In this document: piece by piece, positions 1 through 8,823 of the stretch
How positions within the stretch are numbered: position 1 is the first letter of the stretch
Layout of the letters: every line of letters starts with the position of its first letter
NCBI RefSeq assembly: GCF_034661235.1
Contig: NZ_CP141059.1
Location: forward strand, 1,859,501-1,923,500
Source: Nocardioides bizhenqiangii
GTDB lineage: Bacteria > Actinomycetota > Actinomycetes > Propionibacteriales > Nocardioidaceae
DNA: 64,000 nt
Reading direction: 5' to 3'
Position numbers and translations under genes: made by a program
The notes under the pieces: model-generated
Database searches by the model: none
Seen by the model: only the letters and a program-made list of their open reading frames with translations
What the model was told of the DNA's origin: nothing

Positions 1-271
1 GGCCGCCCACCGGCTCCCGCAGCTCGTCGAGACCGCCGTCCGGGGACGGGACCTTCAGGTGCCAGCCCGCGTCGCCGCCGCCCGTGCGCCGTCGCAACGT
101 GAGGCCGGCGGCGGCCAGCGCCAGGCGGTCGGTGTCGAAGTACGTCGCGCCCAGCTCCTGCGTCTCCGGGCCGGCCACGCTCGCGATGCCGTCCAGCGCC
201 GTGAGATCGGGCATTTCAGCTTCGGCAGCCGGCTCGTACTTGCCTTCGAGCTCTCGCACCACCGCTCCCAT
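1..271 (-). CDS. CYTH-domain protein (CYTH/CHAD type), C-terminus outside window
   Basis: Only the first 90 codons are in the window; the gene runs off the left edge. The N-terminus reads VRELEGKYEP, which fits the ExExK signature of CYTH (triphosphate tunnel) proteins. It is followed at about residues 44-75 by YFDTDRLALAAAGLTLRRR and GWHLKVP, the substrate-tunnel strand pattern of this family. Actinobacterial members usually continue into a CHAD helical domain, which cannot be checked here. The ATG at 271 is taken because an in-frame stop lies about 12 bases upstream. TAGCGC ends 6 bases before the ATG, a near match to the leaderless -10 pattern seen across this window. The gene is divergent from the Nif3 gene. 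Confidence 0.8.
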   Translation of the reverse strand, partial: MGAVVRELEGKYEPAAEAEMPDLTALDGIASVAGPETQELGATYFDTDRLALAAAGLTLRRRTGGGDAGWHLKVPSPDGGLDELREPVGG

Positions 272-331
272 GGGGATGCGCTACCCACTCCGGCCACGGG
301 GACACGGAGCCGGCCCGTCAGCCGTGGCCAG

Positions 332-337
332 TAGCCT
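332..337 (+). promoter_or_regulatory. -10 box of the leaderless Nif3 operon
   Basis: TAGCCT ends 7 bases before the ATG at 345, so transcription would begin at or next to the start codon. No Shine-Dalgarno sequence is present. Inferred from the recurring pattern in this window. Confidence 0.5.
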
Positions 338-344
338 GACCAGC

Positions 345-1463
345 ATGCCCAGACTCGCGGACATCGTCAGCCTGATCCACGGGTGGTACCCCCCGGCCAC
401 TGCGGAGGAATGGGACGCGGTCGGCCTCGTGTACGGCGATCCGGAGCAGCAGGTCAGGAAGGTGATGTTCGCCGTCGACCCGTCACCGGCGGTCGCGGCG
501 GAGGCGGCCGACTGGAGGGCCGACCTGCTCGTCGTCCACCACCCGCTCTTCCTCAAGCCGGTGCACGGGTTCGCGGCGACCACGCCGAAGGGCCGCACGC
601 TGGCGACCCTCGCGGGCGCCGGCTGCGCCCTGCTGACGGCGCACACCAACGCCGACCAGGCTGCGGGTGGCGTCTCGGAGGCCCTGGCCCAGGCGCTCGG
701 TCTGAGCGACCTCGAGCCGCTCGTCCGGGGCATCGGCGAGCCGATCGACAAGCTCACCGTCTTCGTGCCCGAGGACGCGGCGGCCCCGGTGCGGGCGGCT
801 CTCGCCGAGGCCGGCGCCGGCCGGATCGGCGACTACGACTTCGCGTCCTTCACCAGCCACGGCGAGGGTCGGTTCCGGCCGCTGGCGGGAGCGGAGCCGA
901 TGATCGGCACCGTCGGCGAGATCGAGACCGTCGCCGAGGTGCGGATCGAGGCGGTCCTCGCCCGGCACCTGCGGCGTGGGGTGGTCGAGGCGATGCTGGC
1001 CGCACATCCCTACGAGGAGCCGGCGTACGACCTCGTCGAGCTTGCCGACCCCGGCATCCTCACGACCGGCACCGGGCGGGTCGGCACCATCCCGACACTC
1101 ACCCTCGCGGAGTTCGCCAAGGCCGTGGCCGACGCGCTCCCGGAGACGCAGCACGGCGTGCGGGTGGCCGGTGACCCCGAGCGGACGGTGCGGAAGGTCG
1201 CCGTGTGCGGGGGAGCGGGCGACTTCCTCCTCGACCAGGTCGCGGGGTCGGATGTCGACGTCTACCTGACCAGCGACCTGCGGCACCACCCGGCGGCGGA
1301 GTTCATGGAGAAGAACGGTCCGGCCCTGGTCGACGTCGCCCACTGGGCAGCCGAGTGGACCTGGCTGCCTGTGGTCGCCGCGCGGCTGGAGGAGGCGCTC
1401 GGTAGCGACGTGGACACCCGGGTGAGCACGCTCTGCACGGACCCCTGGACAATGAGGTTATGA
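345..1463 (+). CDS. Nif3-like dinuclear metal centre hexameric protein
   Basis: The protein has 372 residues and belongs to the Nif3/YbgI (GTP cyclohydrolase I type 2) family, whose biochemical role is unsettled. Metal-ligand motifs are visible: VVHHPLF with H65 and H66, TAHTNAD with H100 and D104, and a C-terminal DVAHWAAEW with H333 and E337. The central insertion between the two halves is typical of longer bacterial members. The reading frame stays open further upstream, but the ATG at 345 starts the conserved MPRLADIVSLI block and sits 7 bases after a TAGCCT -10 box. It overlaps the next gene by ATGA and heads a three-gene operon, the same order I recall for Rv2230c-Rv2229c-Rv2228c. Confidence 0.92.
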   Translation: MPRLADIVSLIHGWYPPATAEEWDAVGLVYGDPEQQVRKVMFAVDPSPAVAAEAADWRADLLVVHHPLFLKPVHGFAATTPKGRTLATLAGAGCALLTAHTNADQAAGGVSEALAQALGLSDLEPLVRGIGEPIDKLTVFVPEDAAAPVRAALAEAGAGRIGDYDFASFTSHGEGRFRPLAGAEPMIGTVGEIETVAEVRIEAVLARHLRRGVVEAMLAAHPYEEPAYDLVELADPGILTTGTGRVGTIPTLTLAEFAKAVADALPETQHGVRVAGDPERTVRKVAVCGGAGDFLLDQVAGSDVDVYLTSDLRHHPAAEFMEKNGPALVDVAHWAAEWTWLPVVAARLEEALGSDVDTRVSTLCTDPWTMRL

Positions 1464-2203
1464 AGGCCGACCCTGACGCCCAGCTGAAGCTGCTCGACCT
1501 CCAGAAGCTCGACGCCGCGGCCGACCAGCTGCGCCACCAGCGCGCCCACCTCCCCGAGGACACCGAGGTCTCCGCGCTCGACGTCCGCCGCGCCGACGTG
1601 CTCGGCCGCAGCCGCGACCAGCAGATCGTCGTCGACGACCTCACGGCCGCCCAGGAGAAGGCGGACGCCGACGTCGAGCAGGTGAAGGCGCGGCGCAAGC
1701 GCGACCAAGACCGGATGGACCAGGGACTGATCGGCAACCCCAAGGACCTCGAGCGGATGCAGCACGAGCTCACCTCACTGGAGCGTCGGATCGCGACCCT
1801 CGAGGACGAGGAGCTCGAGGTCATGGAGGACCTCGAGGCCGCGCAGACCGAGCTCACCGCGATGCGCAACGACCTCGCCGAGACCGAGGAACGGCTGGCC
1901 AAGGTCACCGAGGCGCGCGACCGGAGGTATGCCGAGATCGATGCCGAGCTCGCTCGCATCGCCGGTGAACGCGAGCCGGTCGTGGCCGCGGTGCCCGCCG
2001 ACCTGCTCGCGCTCTACGACCGCCTGCGCACGAGCAAGGGCGGCGTCGGCGTCGCCGAGCTCCGCGCCCGCCAGTGCGGCGGGTGCATGCTCAGCCTCGA
2101 CAACGCCGACCTCGCCGACATCCGCAGCAAGGCAGACGACGAGGTCATCCGTTGCGAGCAGTGCCAGCGGATCCTGGTCCGGACGAGCGAGAGCGGTCTC
2201 TGA
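1460..2203 (+). CDS. C4-type zinc ribbon coiled-coil protein
   Basis: This 247-residue protein has a long charged coiled coil (about residues 10-160) and a C-terminal zinc ribbon with CGGC (C206, C209) and CEQC (C232, C235). This is the CT398 / zf-RING_7 (DUF164) architecture found next to Nif3 in many actinobacteria. No enzymatic role is established; a nucleic-acid or protein-bridging role is plausible. It is translationally coupled to Nif3 (four-base overlap) and its stop lies one base before the GTG of the RNase H gene. Confidence 0.9.
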   Translation: MKADPDAQLKLLDLQKLDAAADQLRHQRAHLPEDTEVSALDVRRADVLGRSRDQQIVVDDLTAAQEKADADVEQVKARRKRDQDRMDQGLIGNPKDLERMQHELTSLERRIATLEDEELEVMEDLEAAQTELTAMRNDLAETEERLAKVTEARDRRYAEIDAELARIAGEREPVVAAVPADLLALYDRLRTSKGGVGVAELRARQCGGCMLSLDNADLADIRSKADDEVIRCEQCQRILVRTSESGL

Positions 2204-2204
2204 C

Positions 2205-3425
2205 GTGCCGGATCGGTCGTCCGGTCCGAGGTCGGTGATCATCGAGGCCGACGGCGGCTCCCGCGGCAACCCGGGGCCGGCGGCGTACGGCGCGCTGCTC
2301 AAGGACGCCGACACCGGCGAGATCATCGCGGAGGACGGACAGACGATCGGGGTGGCGACCAACAACGTCGCGGAGTACTCCGGTCTGATCGCCGGCCTCA
2401 AGCTCGCCGAGCTCTATGCGCCGGGCGCCGACATCGAGGTCCGGATGGACTCCAAGCTGGTGGTCGAGCAGATGAGCGGCCGCTGGAAGATCAAGCACCC
2501 GGACATGCGCCCGCTCGCGATGGAGGCCAACCGGCTGGCTCCCTTCGGTACGACGTACACGTGGGTGCCGCGCGAGCAGAACAAGCACGCCGACCGGCTC
2601 GCCAACGAGGCGCTGGACGGCAAGCGCGACGGGGTCACCGTCGCCGCGGTCGAGCCGGGTGACTCCGGTGAGTCCCTCATCGAGGAGATCGAGAGCCCGG
2701 CCGCGACGGCCGCGGTCGACCAGGCCGGGGAGGCGCCGCCGTCGGGCGACGCCCCGACGACGCTCATCCTGCTGCGCCACGGAGTCACTCCCCACACGTC
2801 CGGTCGCCGCTTCTCCGGCGGCCTGGGTGGGGACAACCCCGGTCTCAGCAACGAGGGCCGCGAGCAGGTCCGGGCAGCGGCCGCGTGGCTGACCGAGCTG
2901 AAGGACAAGATCGACGCCGTCGTGTGCTCGCCGGTACGGCGCACCCGCGAGTCCGCCGAGATCGTGGCTGCCGAGCTCGGACTGCCGCTGGAGGAGGAGC
3001 CCGGCTTCGCCGAGATGGAGTTCGGCGCTTGGGACGGGCTCACCTTCATGGAGGTCGCCGAGGAGCACAAGGAGACCTTCGAGGCGTGGCTGGGAGACCT
3101 CGACACGGCGCCTCCCGGGGGCGAGTCGTTCAACGTCGTCGAGGCTCGGGTCCGGGCCGGGCTCGACCGGGTGCTCGAGCAGCACGCGGGACGGACCGTG
3201 GTGGTGGTCAGCCACGTCACGCCGATCAAGACCCTGGTCGCCAACGCGCTGAAGGCGCCGCTGGAGGCGGTGTTCCGGATGGAGCTGAGCCCGGCGTCGG
3301 TCTCGGTCATTTCCTTCTACCCCGACCGCTCGGCGACCGACGGCACCGGCTGGCACGGATCGCTGCGTCTCTACAACGCCCTGCCGCCGGGTGATCGCAC
3401 CCTGCTGGAGTCCGGGCGCTGGTGA
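2205..3425 (+). CDS. Bifunctional RNase H / acid phosphatase
   Basis: The 406-residue protein fuses an N-terminal type I RNase H domain (about 10-140) to a histidine phosphatase domain (about 185-400) through an acidic Ala/Pro-rich linker. RNase H acidic residues are visible as D16 (EADGGSRGNPG), E57 (NNVAEYSG), D82 (RMDSKLV) and D130 (KHADRLAN). The phosphatase has RHG at 191-193 and a second His in SHVTP at H337. RNase H removes RNA from RNA:DNA hybrids; in mycobacterial homologues the C-terminal half has been linked to CobC-like phosphatase activity in cobalamin synthesis, which suits the nearby cob genes. The GTG at 2205, one base after the previous stop, is preferred to an extension that would overlap the upstream gene. 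Confidence 0.92.
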   Translation: MPDRSSGPRSVIIEADGGSRGNPGPAAYGALLKDADTGEIIAEDGQTIGVATNNVAEYSGLIAGLKLAELYAPGADIEVRMDSKLVVEQMSGRWKIKHPDMRPLAMEANRLAPFGTTYTWVPREQNKHADRLANEALDGKRDGVTVAAVEPGDSGESLIEEIESPAATAAVDQAGEAPPSGDAPTTLILLRHGVTPHTSGRRFSGGLGGDNPGLSNEGREQVRAAAAWLTELKDKIDAVVCSPVRRTRESAEIVAAELGLPLEEEPGFAEMEFGAWDGLTFMEVAEEHKETFEAWLGDLDTAPPGGESFNVVEARVRAGLDRVLEQHAGRTVVVVSHVTPIKTLVANALKAPLEAVFRMELSPASVSVISFYPDRSATDGTGWHGSLRLYNALPPGDRTLLESGRW

Positions 3426-3477
3426 GCCGGGCCTCCGCCGGAGGGCTTTCCCTCTGACGGCGACCGGAGATCAGCCC

Positions 3478-3483
3478 TAACCT
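3478..3483 (+). promoter_or_regulatory. -10 box of a leaderless membrane-protein gene
   Basis: TAACCT ends 7 bases before the ATG at 3491. No Shine-Dalgarno sequence is present. Confidence 0.45.
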
Positions 3484-3490
3484 CGAGAGC

Positions 3491-4126
3491 ATGAGCTACC
3501 CGCCGCCGCCGCCTGGCCAGCCGGGACCCGGTGGACAGCCGCCCTACGGGCAGCCGCAGCCGCCCTACGGGCAGCCGGCGCCGTACGGGCAGTATCCGGC
3601 GACACCGAGCAAGAAGGGCAAGGGCTGCCTGATCGCCGGGATCGTGGTGTTCGTCGTCCTGCTCGTCGTCTGCGGCGTGGGCGGCTTCCTCGTGTGGAAG
3701 CTCTACGACACTGTCAAGGACAGCGTCCCGGGCCTGGGCGGCGCGGAGTGCCCCACCGAGGACGAGGTCTCGGACGTCGTGGGCTCGGACGTCGAGCTGC
3801 TCCTCGACGCCGACATCGTCGTCGCCGCCGGGTGCAACTACAGCGGCAGCGGCGTCGGGGTGGTCATCGCCGAGGGCGCCGGCGTCATCGCCGATGAGGA
3901 GATCGAGGCGTTCCGCACCGAGGCCCGGAACGCAGGGACCGAGGCCGAGTCGATCGATGCCGGAGACGACGGGCTCGCCTTCGGGTCGTCCCAGCGCAGC
4001 CAGGCGATCGCGAAGAACGACGGCACGGTGGTCGAGGTCGAGATCTTCGGGGAGAACGGCCAAGGCATCGGCAACCAGAAGGACGCGGCCGTCGAGCTGC
4101 TGGAGCTGTACATCGACGTCAACTGA
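3491..4126 (+). CDS. Membrane-anchored protein with Pro/Gly/Tyr-rich N-terminus
   Basis: This 211-residue protein starts with a proline-rich tail containing repeated PPYGQP units (residues 1-38). A basic KKGKG stretch and one transmembrane helix (about 46-69) follow, then an acidic extracytoplasmic domain. Such tail-plus-anchor proteins are common in actinomycetes and are often annotated DUF4190- or DUF4333-like; I do not recognise the exterior domain. It contains two cysteines (in GGAECPTE and VAAGCNYSG) that could form a disulfide. The function is unknown. The gene is monocistronic with its own -10 box and convergent to yaaA. Confidence 0.75.
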   Translation: MSYPPPPPGQPGPGGQPPYGQPQPPYGQPAPYGQYPATPSKKGKGCLIAGIVVFVVLLVVCGVGGFLVWKLYDTVKDSVPGLGGAECPTEDEVSDVVGSDVELLLDADIVVAAGCNYSGSGVGVVIAEGAGVIADEEIEAFRTEARNAGTEAESIDAGDDGLAFGSSQRSQAIAKNDGTVVEVEIFGENGQGIGNQKDAAVELLELYIDVN

Positions 4127-4143
4127 GGGGCCGCCGTCCGGGA

Positions 4144-4923
4144 TCAGACCTCGCTGACGACCACGTCGAGCTGGGTGCCCCTCTTCGTCGGCTCGCCCGG
4201 CTCGACCCGCCAGCCGAGGTCGGTGAGAAGGGTCGCCAGCCCGGCAGGCGTCCGCGGGTCCGCCCCGTCCTCGAGGAGGTCGCGCACGAGGCGCCCCTTG
4301 GTCGCCTTGTTGAAGTGGCTCACGACCTGGCGGCGGCCGGCGACCTCGTGGAGGACCCGTACGGTGGCGACCCGGGGTGCGAGCTCGGCAGGCGGGCGCC
4401 AGAAGCCGGCGTACATGCTGGACCGGAGGTCGACCAGCAGGCCCCGGCCCATGGCGTCGAGCACAGCAGGACCGAGCGAGTCGCGCCACAAGCCGGCCAC
4501 CGGGCCGAGGCCGGGCACGGTCGCGTCGCCGGAGAGCCGGTAGGCCGGGATCCGGTCACCGACCCGCACCAGGCCGAACAGGCTGGACGTGATCGCGAGC
4601 CGCGACGCCGCTCGCCGCTTGGCCGGGGGAGTGAGCGAGTCGAGCCCGAGTGCGTCGTAGAGAACGCCGTCGTAGATCCGGTCCGCTCGTGCGGTCGGGG
4701 CGTCGTTCAGCGTCGCGTTGCGGGCGACCAGGTCGAGCTGGGTGCGGGAGAGACCGAGCACGGTGGCCGCGTGGTCCGGATGGTCCCGGCACAGGGCGAC
4801 CAACGCGTCGAGAACCCGCTCCCTGGCCGGAGTCAGCGACGGCAGCGACATCGTCGTCAGCTCGAGCGGCTTGCCCCGTCCAGGGGCGGCTTTGCCCTCG
4901 CTCGGTGGCAGCAGGATCAACAT
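4144..4923 (-). CDS. yaaA: YaaA / UPF0246 family peroxide-stress protein
   Basis: The 259-residue protein begins MLILLPPSEGKA and carries LARNATLND and SHFNKATKGRLVRDLL, all hallmarks of the YaaA (DUF328, UPF0246) family. In E. coli YaaA limits intracellular free iron under peroxide stress and binds DNA. Length and motif order are normal. The gene is divergent from the RNB exonuclease across about 115 bp. TACGCT lies 8 bases before its ATG, one base further than the usual spacing here. Confidence 0.9.
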   Translation of the reverse strand: MLILLPPSEGKAAPGRGKPLELTTMSLPSLTPARERVLDALVALCRDHPDHAATVLGLSRTQLDLVARNATLNDAPTARADRIYDGVLYDALGLDSLTPPAKRRAASRLAITSSLFGLVRVGDRIPAYRLSGDATVPGLGPVAGLWRDSLGPAVLDAMGRGLLVDLRSSMYAGFWRPPAELAPRVATVRVLHEVAGRRQVVSHFNKATKGRLVRDLLEDGADPRTPAGLATLLTDLGWRVEPGEPTKRGTQLDVVVSEV

Positions 4924-5026
4924 CGGGACCCAGCGTAGTAGGCGGACGTCAGCCGTCCATGGGGTGATCCGTCAGTGAACACATGCCGTCCGGCCGGCTC
5001 CCGGTCCTGGCTCCCCGCCACCCGGT

Positions 5027-5032
5027 TAGGGT
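5027..5032 (+). promoter_or_regulatory. -10 box of the leaderless RNB exonuclease gene
   Basis: TAGGGT ends 6 bases before the ATG at 5039. The GGAG next to the ATG is too close to act as a ribosome binding site. Confidence 0.45.
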
Positions 5033-5038
5033 CGGAGC

Positions 5039-6475
5039 ATGCCGAGCAACCTCGTGGTCCGGGTGGGGGACAGCTCCGATGCCCTGCGGGATGCGCTGGC
5101 AGAGGTCGAGCGGGAGCTGGAGCTGCCGGGCGAGTTCCCTGTCGAGGTGCAGCAGGCAGCCGAGCTGGCTGCGGCGGCGCCGACGCTGCCCGAGCTCGAC
5201 CGCACCGACATCGAGCTCCTCACCATCGACCCCGAAGGCTCGATGGACCTCGACCAGGCCCTGCACCTCGAGCGGCACGGCGACGGCTACCTGGTCCACT
5301 ACGCGATCGCCGACGTCGCGGCGTTCGTGCGGCCCGGCGACGCGGTCGACCTGGAGGCGCACGCCCGCGGCGAGACCCTGTACGGCGCCGGCAGCCGGAT
5401 CCCGCTCCACCCGCCGGCGCTCTCCGAGGGCGCTGCGTCCCTGCTGCCCGACCAGACCCGACCGGCGGTGTTGTGGTCCATCACGATCGACGGGGCCGGC
5501 ACCACCACGAACGCCGCGGTCGAGCGGGCGATGGTGCGATCCCGCGAGCGGATGACCTACGACGGCGCGCAGGCGGCACTCGACGCCGGCACCGCCGGCG
5601 AGGTGCTGCAGCTGTTGCGCGAGGTCGGGCAGCTGCGCGAGCAGCAGGAGGGGGCCCGCGGTGGGATCTCGCTCCCGCTCCCCGAGCAGGAGGTCGACGT
5701 CGCCGACGAGGGCACGTTCCACCTCGAGTTCCGCCGGCAGGTGCCGGTCGAGCTCTGGAACGCCCAGATCTCCCTGCTCACCGGGATGGCAGCCGCAGGC
5801 CTCATGATCGCGGGCGAGGTCGGGCTGCTGCGCACCCTGCCACCCGCCGACCCGCGCGACGTCGCCCGCCTGCGCCGGGTCGCCAAGGGGCTCGGGATCG
5901 AGTGGCCCGAGTCGACGACGTACGACGCCCTCATCCGCTCGCTCGACACCGGCCAGCCGTCCCACCAGGCGATGGTGGTCGCCTGCACCCGGCTGCTGCG
6001 CGGGAGTGGCTACGTCGCGTTCGACGGCGAGGTGCCGACCGAGCACGAGCACGCCGCGATCGCCGCGCCGTACGCCCACGTCACGGCACCGCTCCGCCGT
6101 CTCGGCGACCGCTACGCGCTCGAGGTGTGCCTCGCTCTGTCCGCAGGTCGGTCGGTGCCGGAATGGGTGCTGGCTGCGCTGCCCGACCTGCCGAAGACGC
6201 TGGAGGAGTCCGCCCGCCGCGCCGGCTCCTACGAACGGGCGGTGCTCGACGTGATCGAGGCCGGTCTGCTGGCCGATCGGGTCGGCGAGGAGTTCGCGGG
6301 TGTGATCACCAGCGTCCGTGAGGACGACCCGCGCAAGGGCGTCGTCGTGCTGTCCGAGATCGGGGTCGAGGCGCCGGTCACCGGAGACCGCGACCTGCCG
6401 GTGGGGACGGAGGTCCGGGTCCGGCTCGAGACCGCGGACCTGGCGGCGCGGAAGGTGGCGTTCCGCCTTGGCTGA
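5039..6475 (+). CDS. RNB-domain (RNase II/R type) ribonuclease
   Basis: This 478-residue protein is a compact RNB enzyme expected to degrade RNA 3'-to-5'. The active-site block reads IDPEGSMDLDQA, with D64, D70 and D72 in place. The fourth acidic position (D210 in E. coli RNase II) is Gln73, a substitution I believe recurs in this short actinobacterial subfamily. No full N-terminal cold-shock domains are evident; the C-terminus has a short S1-like segment (about 420-478). It overlaps the TTG start of cobU by 8 bases, so the two are probably co-transcribed. Confidence 0.9.
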   Translation: MPSNLVVRVGDSSDALRDALAEVERELELPGEFPVEVQQAAELAAAAPTLPELDRTDIELLTIDPEGSMDLDQALHLERHGDGYLVHYAIADVAAFVRPGDAVDLEAHARGETLYGAGSRIPLHPPALSEGAASLLPDQTRPAVLWSITIDGAGTTTNAAVERAMVRSRERMTYDGAQAALDAGTAGEVLQLLREVGQLREQQEGARGGISLPLPEQEVDVADEGTFHLEFRRQVPVELWNAQISLLTGMAAAGLMIAGEVGLLRTLPPADPRDVARLRRVAKGLGIEWPESTTYDALIRSLDTGQPSHQAMVVACTRLLRGSGYVAFDGEVPTEHEHAAIAAPYAHVTAPLRRLGDRYALEVCLALSAGRSVPEWVLAALPDLPKTLEESARRAGSYERAVLDVIEAGLLADRVGEEFAGVITSVREDDPRKGVVVLSEIGVEAPVTGDRDLPVGTEVRVRLETADLAARKVAFRLG

Positions 6476-6998
6476 CGGACGGGTCCTCGTCACCGGCGGC
6501 GTCCGGTCCGGCAAGTCCGCGCACGCCGAGGGACTGCTCGCCGACCAGCCGACCACGACGTACGTCGCCGCCGGCCCCTCCTACGACGACGCCGACTGGC
6601 AGGCGCGCATCGCCCGCCACCGCGAGCGCAGACCAGCGACCTGGTCGACGCTCGAGACCGTCGACCTGGAGGTCGCCCTGGCCGAGATGACCGGTCCGGT
6701 GCTCGTCGACTGCCTCGGCACCTGGCTCGACGCGATCATCGGCGGAGCCGGGCTGTGGGAAGCGCCGGTCGACGAGGTCGAGGACTACGTCGCCACCCGC
6801 ACCACCGGACTCACCGCGACCCTCCGTGCCGCCGTCAATCCCGTCGTGATCGTGACCAACGAGGTCGGCCTCGGGGTCGTCCCGGAGCACCGATCGGGGC
6901 GGCTGTTCCGCGACCTGCTAGGCACCATCAACCAGCGCGTTGCCGCCGTCTGCGACGAGGTGCACCTCGTGGTGGCCGGGCGGGTGCTGCGGCTCTAG
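6468..6998 (+). CDS. cobU: Adenosylcobinamide kinase / adenosylcobinamide-phosphate guanylyltransferase
   Basis: The 176-residue protein has the CobU P-loop GGVRSGKS at residues 10-17, plus VDCLGTWLDA and VTNEVGLGVVPEH, which are diagnostic of CobU/CobP. It phosphorylates adenosylcobinamide and then adds GMP, giving adenosyl-GDP-cobinamide in the late corrin pathway. The TTG at 6468 is chosen because it begins MADGRVLVTGG, the expected N-terminus, and overlaps the upstream stop. Its stop codon overlaps that of cobS on the other strand within one CTAG. Confidence 0.92.
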   Translation: MADGRVLVTGGVRSGKSAHAEGLLADQPTTTYVAAGPSYDDADWQARIARHRERRPATWSTLETVDLEVALAEMTGPVLVDCLGTWLDAIIGGAGLWEAPVDEVEDYVATRTTGLTATLRAAVNPVVIVTNEVGLGVVPEHRSGRLFRDLLGTINQRVAAVCDEVHLVVAGRVLRL

Positions 6999-7762
6999 TT
7001 GTGATGCCCAGCCAGCGCCAGGAGCAAGGTCGCCAGCGCCAGCTCGATCGTCGCACCGAAGACGTCGCCGGTGACCCCGCCGAACCGGCGGACCGCGCGC
7101 ACCACCAGGAGGAGCACGACGAACGCGGCCAGGCCGACGGCCAGCGGACCGCGCCACGGGTGGACCAGCGCTGCGGCGCCGGCCAGTGCGGCCCAGCCGA
7201 GCAGCGTCCACCAGACCGGCGCCCGGCGGGTGAAGGTCGAGCCGAGCCCGTCCGGCCGCGCCGGTGGCACGGGACCGGCGCAGGTGATCCACAGCGCCGC
7301 CCTCGAGGCGCACACCGCGGTACCCGCGATCACCGCCGATCGGGCACCGCCCACGAAAGTCGCGAGGGCCGCGGCCTGGACGCCGAGCACCAGCACCACG
7401 GCAACGACACCTGCCGGGCCCGCCGTACCCCCCTTCATCACGGCGAGCGACCGCTCCCGGTCGTAGGACGCCGTCAGTCCGTCGGCGACGTCGGACAGGC
7501 CGTCGAGGTGCAGGGCGCGGCTCCCGAGCGCGAGGAGTGCCAGCGCGACGAACGCGACCGCCAGGGACGGGACCGGCGTCTCGCCGCCTGCCCACACGGC
7601 CAGGCCGACCAGCGCGCCGAGCGGCAGCACCGCGAGCGGAGCGAGCACCAGGGCACCGGTCGCGACGCCCGGGGTGACCCGCAGCACCGCGGGCACCGGG
7701 AGCGCAGTCAGCGTCCCTAGCGCCAGCCGCAGGCTGCGGCCGACGACCGCCGGCCGGCTCAC
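6995..7762 (-). CDS. cobS: Adenosylcobinamide-GDP ribazoletransferase (cobalamin synthase)
   Basis: The 255-residue membrane protein has six or seven hydrophobic segments and the CobS signatures HLDGLSDVADGL (about residues 80-91) and MKGGTAGPAG. It joins adenosyl-GDP-cobinamide to alpha-ribazole (phosphate) in the last assembly steps of cobalamin. The GTG at 7762 overlaps the cobT stop as GTGA, so translation is coupled to cobT. Confidence 0.92.
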   Translation of the reverse strand: MSRPAVVGRSLRLALGTLTALPVPAVLRVTPGVATGALVLAPLAVLPLGALVGLAVWAGGETPVPSLAVAFVALALLALGSRALHLDGLSDVADGLTASYDRERSLAVMKGGTAGPAGVVAVVLVLGVQAAALATFVGGARSAVIAGTAVCASRAALWITCAGPVPPARPDGLGSTFTRRAPVWWTLLGWAALAGAAALVHPWRGPLAVGLAAFVVLLLVVRAVRRFGGVTGDVFGATIELALATLLLALAGHHN

Positions 7763-8817
7763 CGGGAAGGAAGCAGGTCGGCGAGCAGCGCGACGTCGCG
7801 GAGCACCGCGACCGCCGACCGCAGCACCGGGACCGCCGCCACCGCACCTGACCCCTCGCCCAGCCGGAGCCCCAGATCGAGGACCGGCTCCAGGCCGAGC
7901 TTCGCGAGGGCCAGCGTCTGCGCGGGCTCGGTGGAGCGGTGGCCGGCGGCGAACCACGCCGCTGCGCCCGGCGCCAGCCGGTCGGCGGTCAGAGCGCAGG
8001 CGACGGACATCAGGCCGTCGAGGAGGACGGGTACGCCGCGCTCGGCCGCGCGGGCGAGGTAACCGGTCGCAGCTGCCAGGTCCGCGCTGCTCAGCGCGGT
8101 CAGGGTCTCGACGGGGTCCAGCGCCCGGTCGCCGGCACGGTCGAGCGCCGCCTGGACCACCTCGACCTTGCGATTCCACGTCGCGTCGTCGATGCCGGTG
8201 CCGCGGCCGGTGACCTCGCTGGCGGGCAGCCCGAGCGCGGCGGCGACGAGCGCGGCCGCCGGGGTGGTGTTGCCGATGCCCATGTCACCGCTCAGCAGGA
8301 GCTGCGCGCCGGCGTCGATCTCCTCGTCAGCGACGGCGCCGCCGGCGTCGAGTGCGCGTCGGGTCTCGTCGGGGGAGAGGGCGTCCTCGAGGTGGATGGC
8401 GCCGCTGCTGCGGCGTACCTTGCGTGCCCGGACGTCGGCGGGCACGCCCGCGAGGTCGTCGTCGACGCCGAGGTCGAGGACCCGCACGCGGACGTCGTGC
8501 GCCGCGGCCAGCGCCGAGACCCCGGCCTTGCCGGCGACGAAGGTGCGGACCATGGCCGCGGTGATCTCCGGGGGGTACGCCGAGACCCCGTGCCGCGCGA
8601 CCCCGTGGTCCCCGGCGAAGATCACCAGCCGGATGTCGGTCAGTGGTATCGGCGGCACCTGACCCTGGGCGGCGGAGAGCCAGACGGCCAGGTCGCCGAG
8701 CCGACCCAGCGCACCAGTGGGCGTTGCGAGACCGGCAAGCCGTTCGGCCGCTGCGGCGGCGACGGCCGGGTCCGGCGGGGGTACGGGGGATCCGGTCGGG
8801 GAGGGGCGGCCTGCCAT
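7759..8817 (-). CDS. cobT: Nicotinate-nucleotide-dimethylbenzimidazole phosphoribosyltransferase
   Basis: The 352-residue protein has the CobT motifs FAGDHGVARHGVSAYP, SGDMGIGNTTPAAA and LGEGSGA, the last containing the catalytic base Glu (E321). It activates the lower ligand base to alpha-ribazole phosphate. Length is normal for the family. Its ATG lies 6 bases after a TAGGTT -10 box, and it forms an operon with cobS, convergent to cobU. Confidence 0.94.
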   Translation of the reverse strand: MAGRPSPTGSPVPPPDPAVAAAAAERLAGLATPTGALGRLGDLAVWLSAAQGQVPPIPLTDIRLVIFAGDHGVARHGVSAYPPEITAAMVRTFVAGKAGVSALAAAHDVRVRVLDLGVDDDLAGVPADVRARKVRRSSGAIHLEDALSPDETRRALDAGGAVADEEIDAGAQLLLSGDMGIGNTTPAAALVAAALGLPASEVTGRGTGIDDATWNRKVEVVQAALDRAGDRALDPVETLTALSSADLAAATGYLARAAERGVPVLLDGLMSVACALTADRLAPGAAAWFAAGHRSTEPAQTLALAKLGLEPVLDLGLRLGEGSGAVAAVPVLRSAVAVLRDVALLADLLPSR

Positions 8818-8823
8818 GGGGGG

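Noticed and set aside
1929..2204. N-terminal extension of the RNase H gene
   Set aside because: It overlaps the zinc ribbon gene and is Ser/Ala/Arg-rich; the RNase H fold begins just after GTG 2205.
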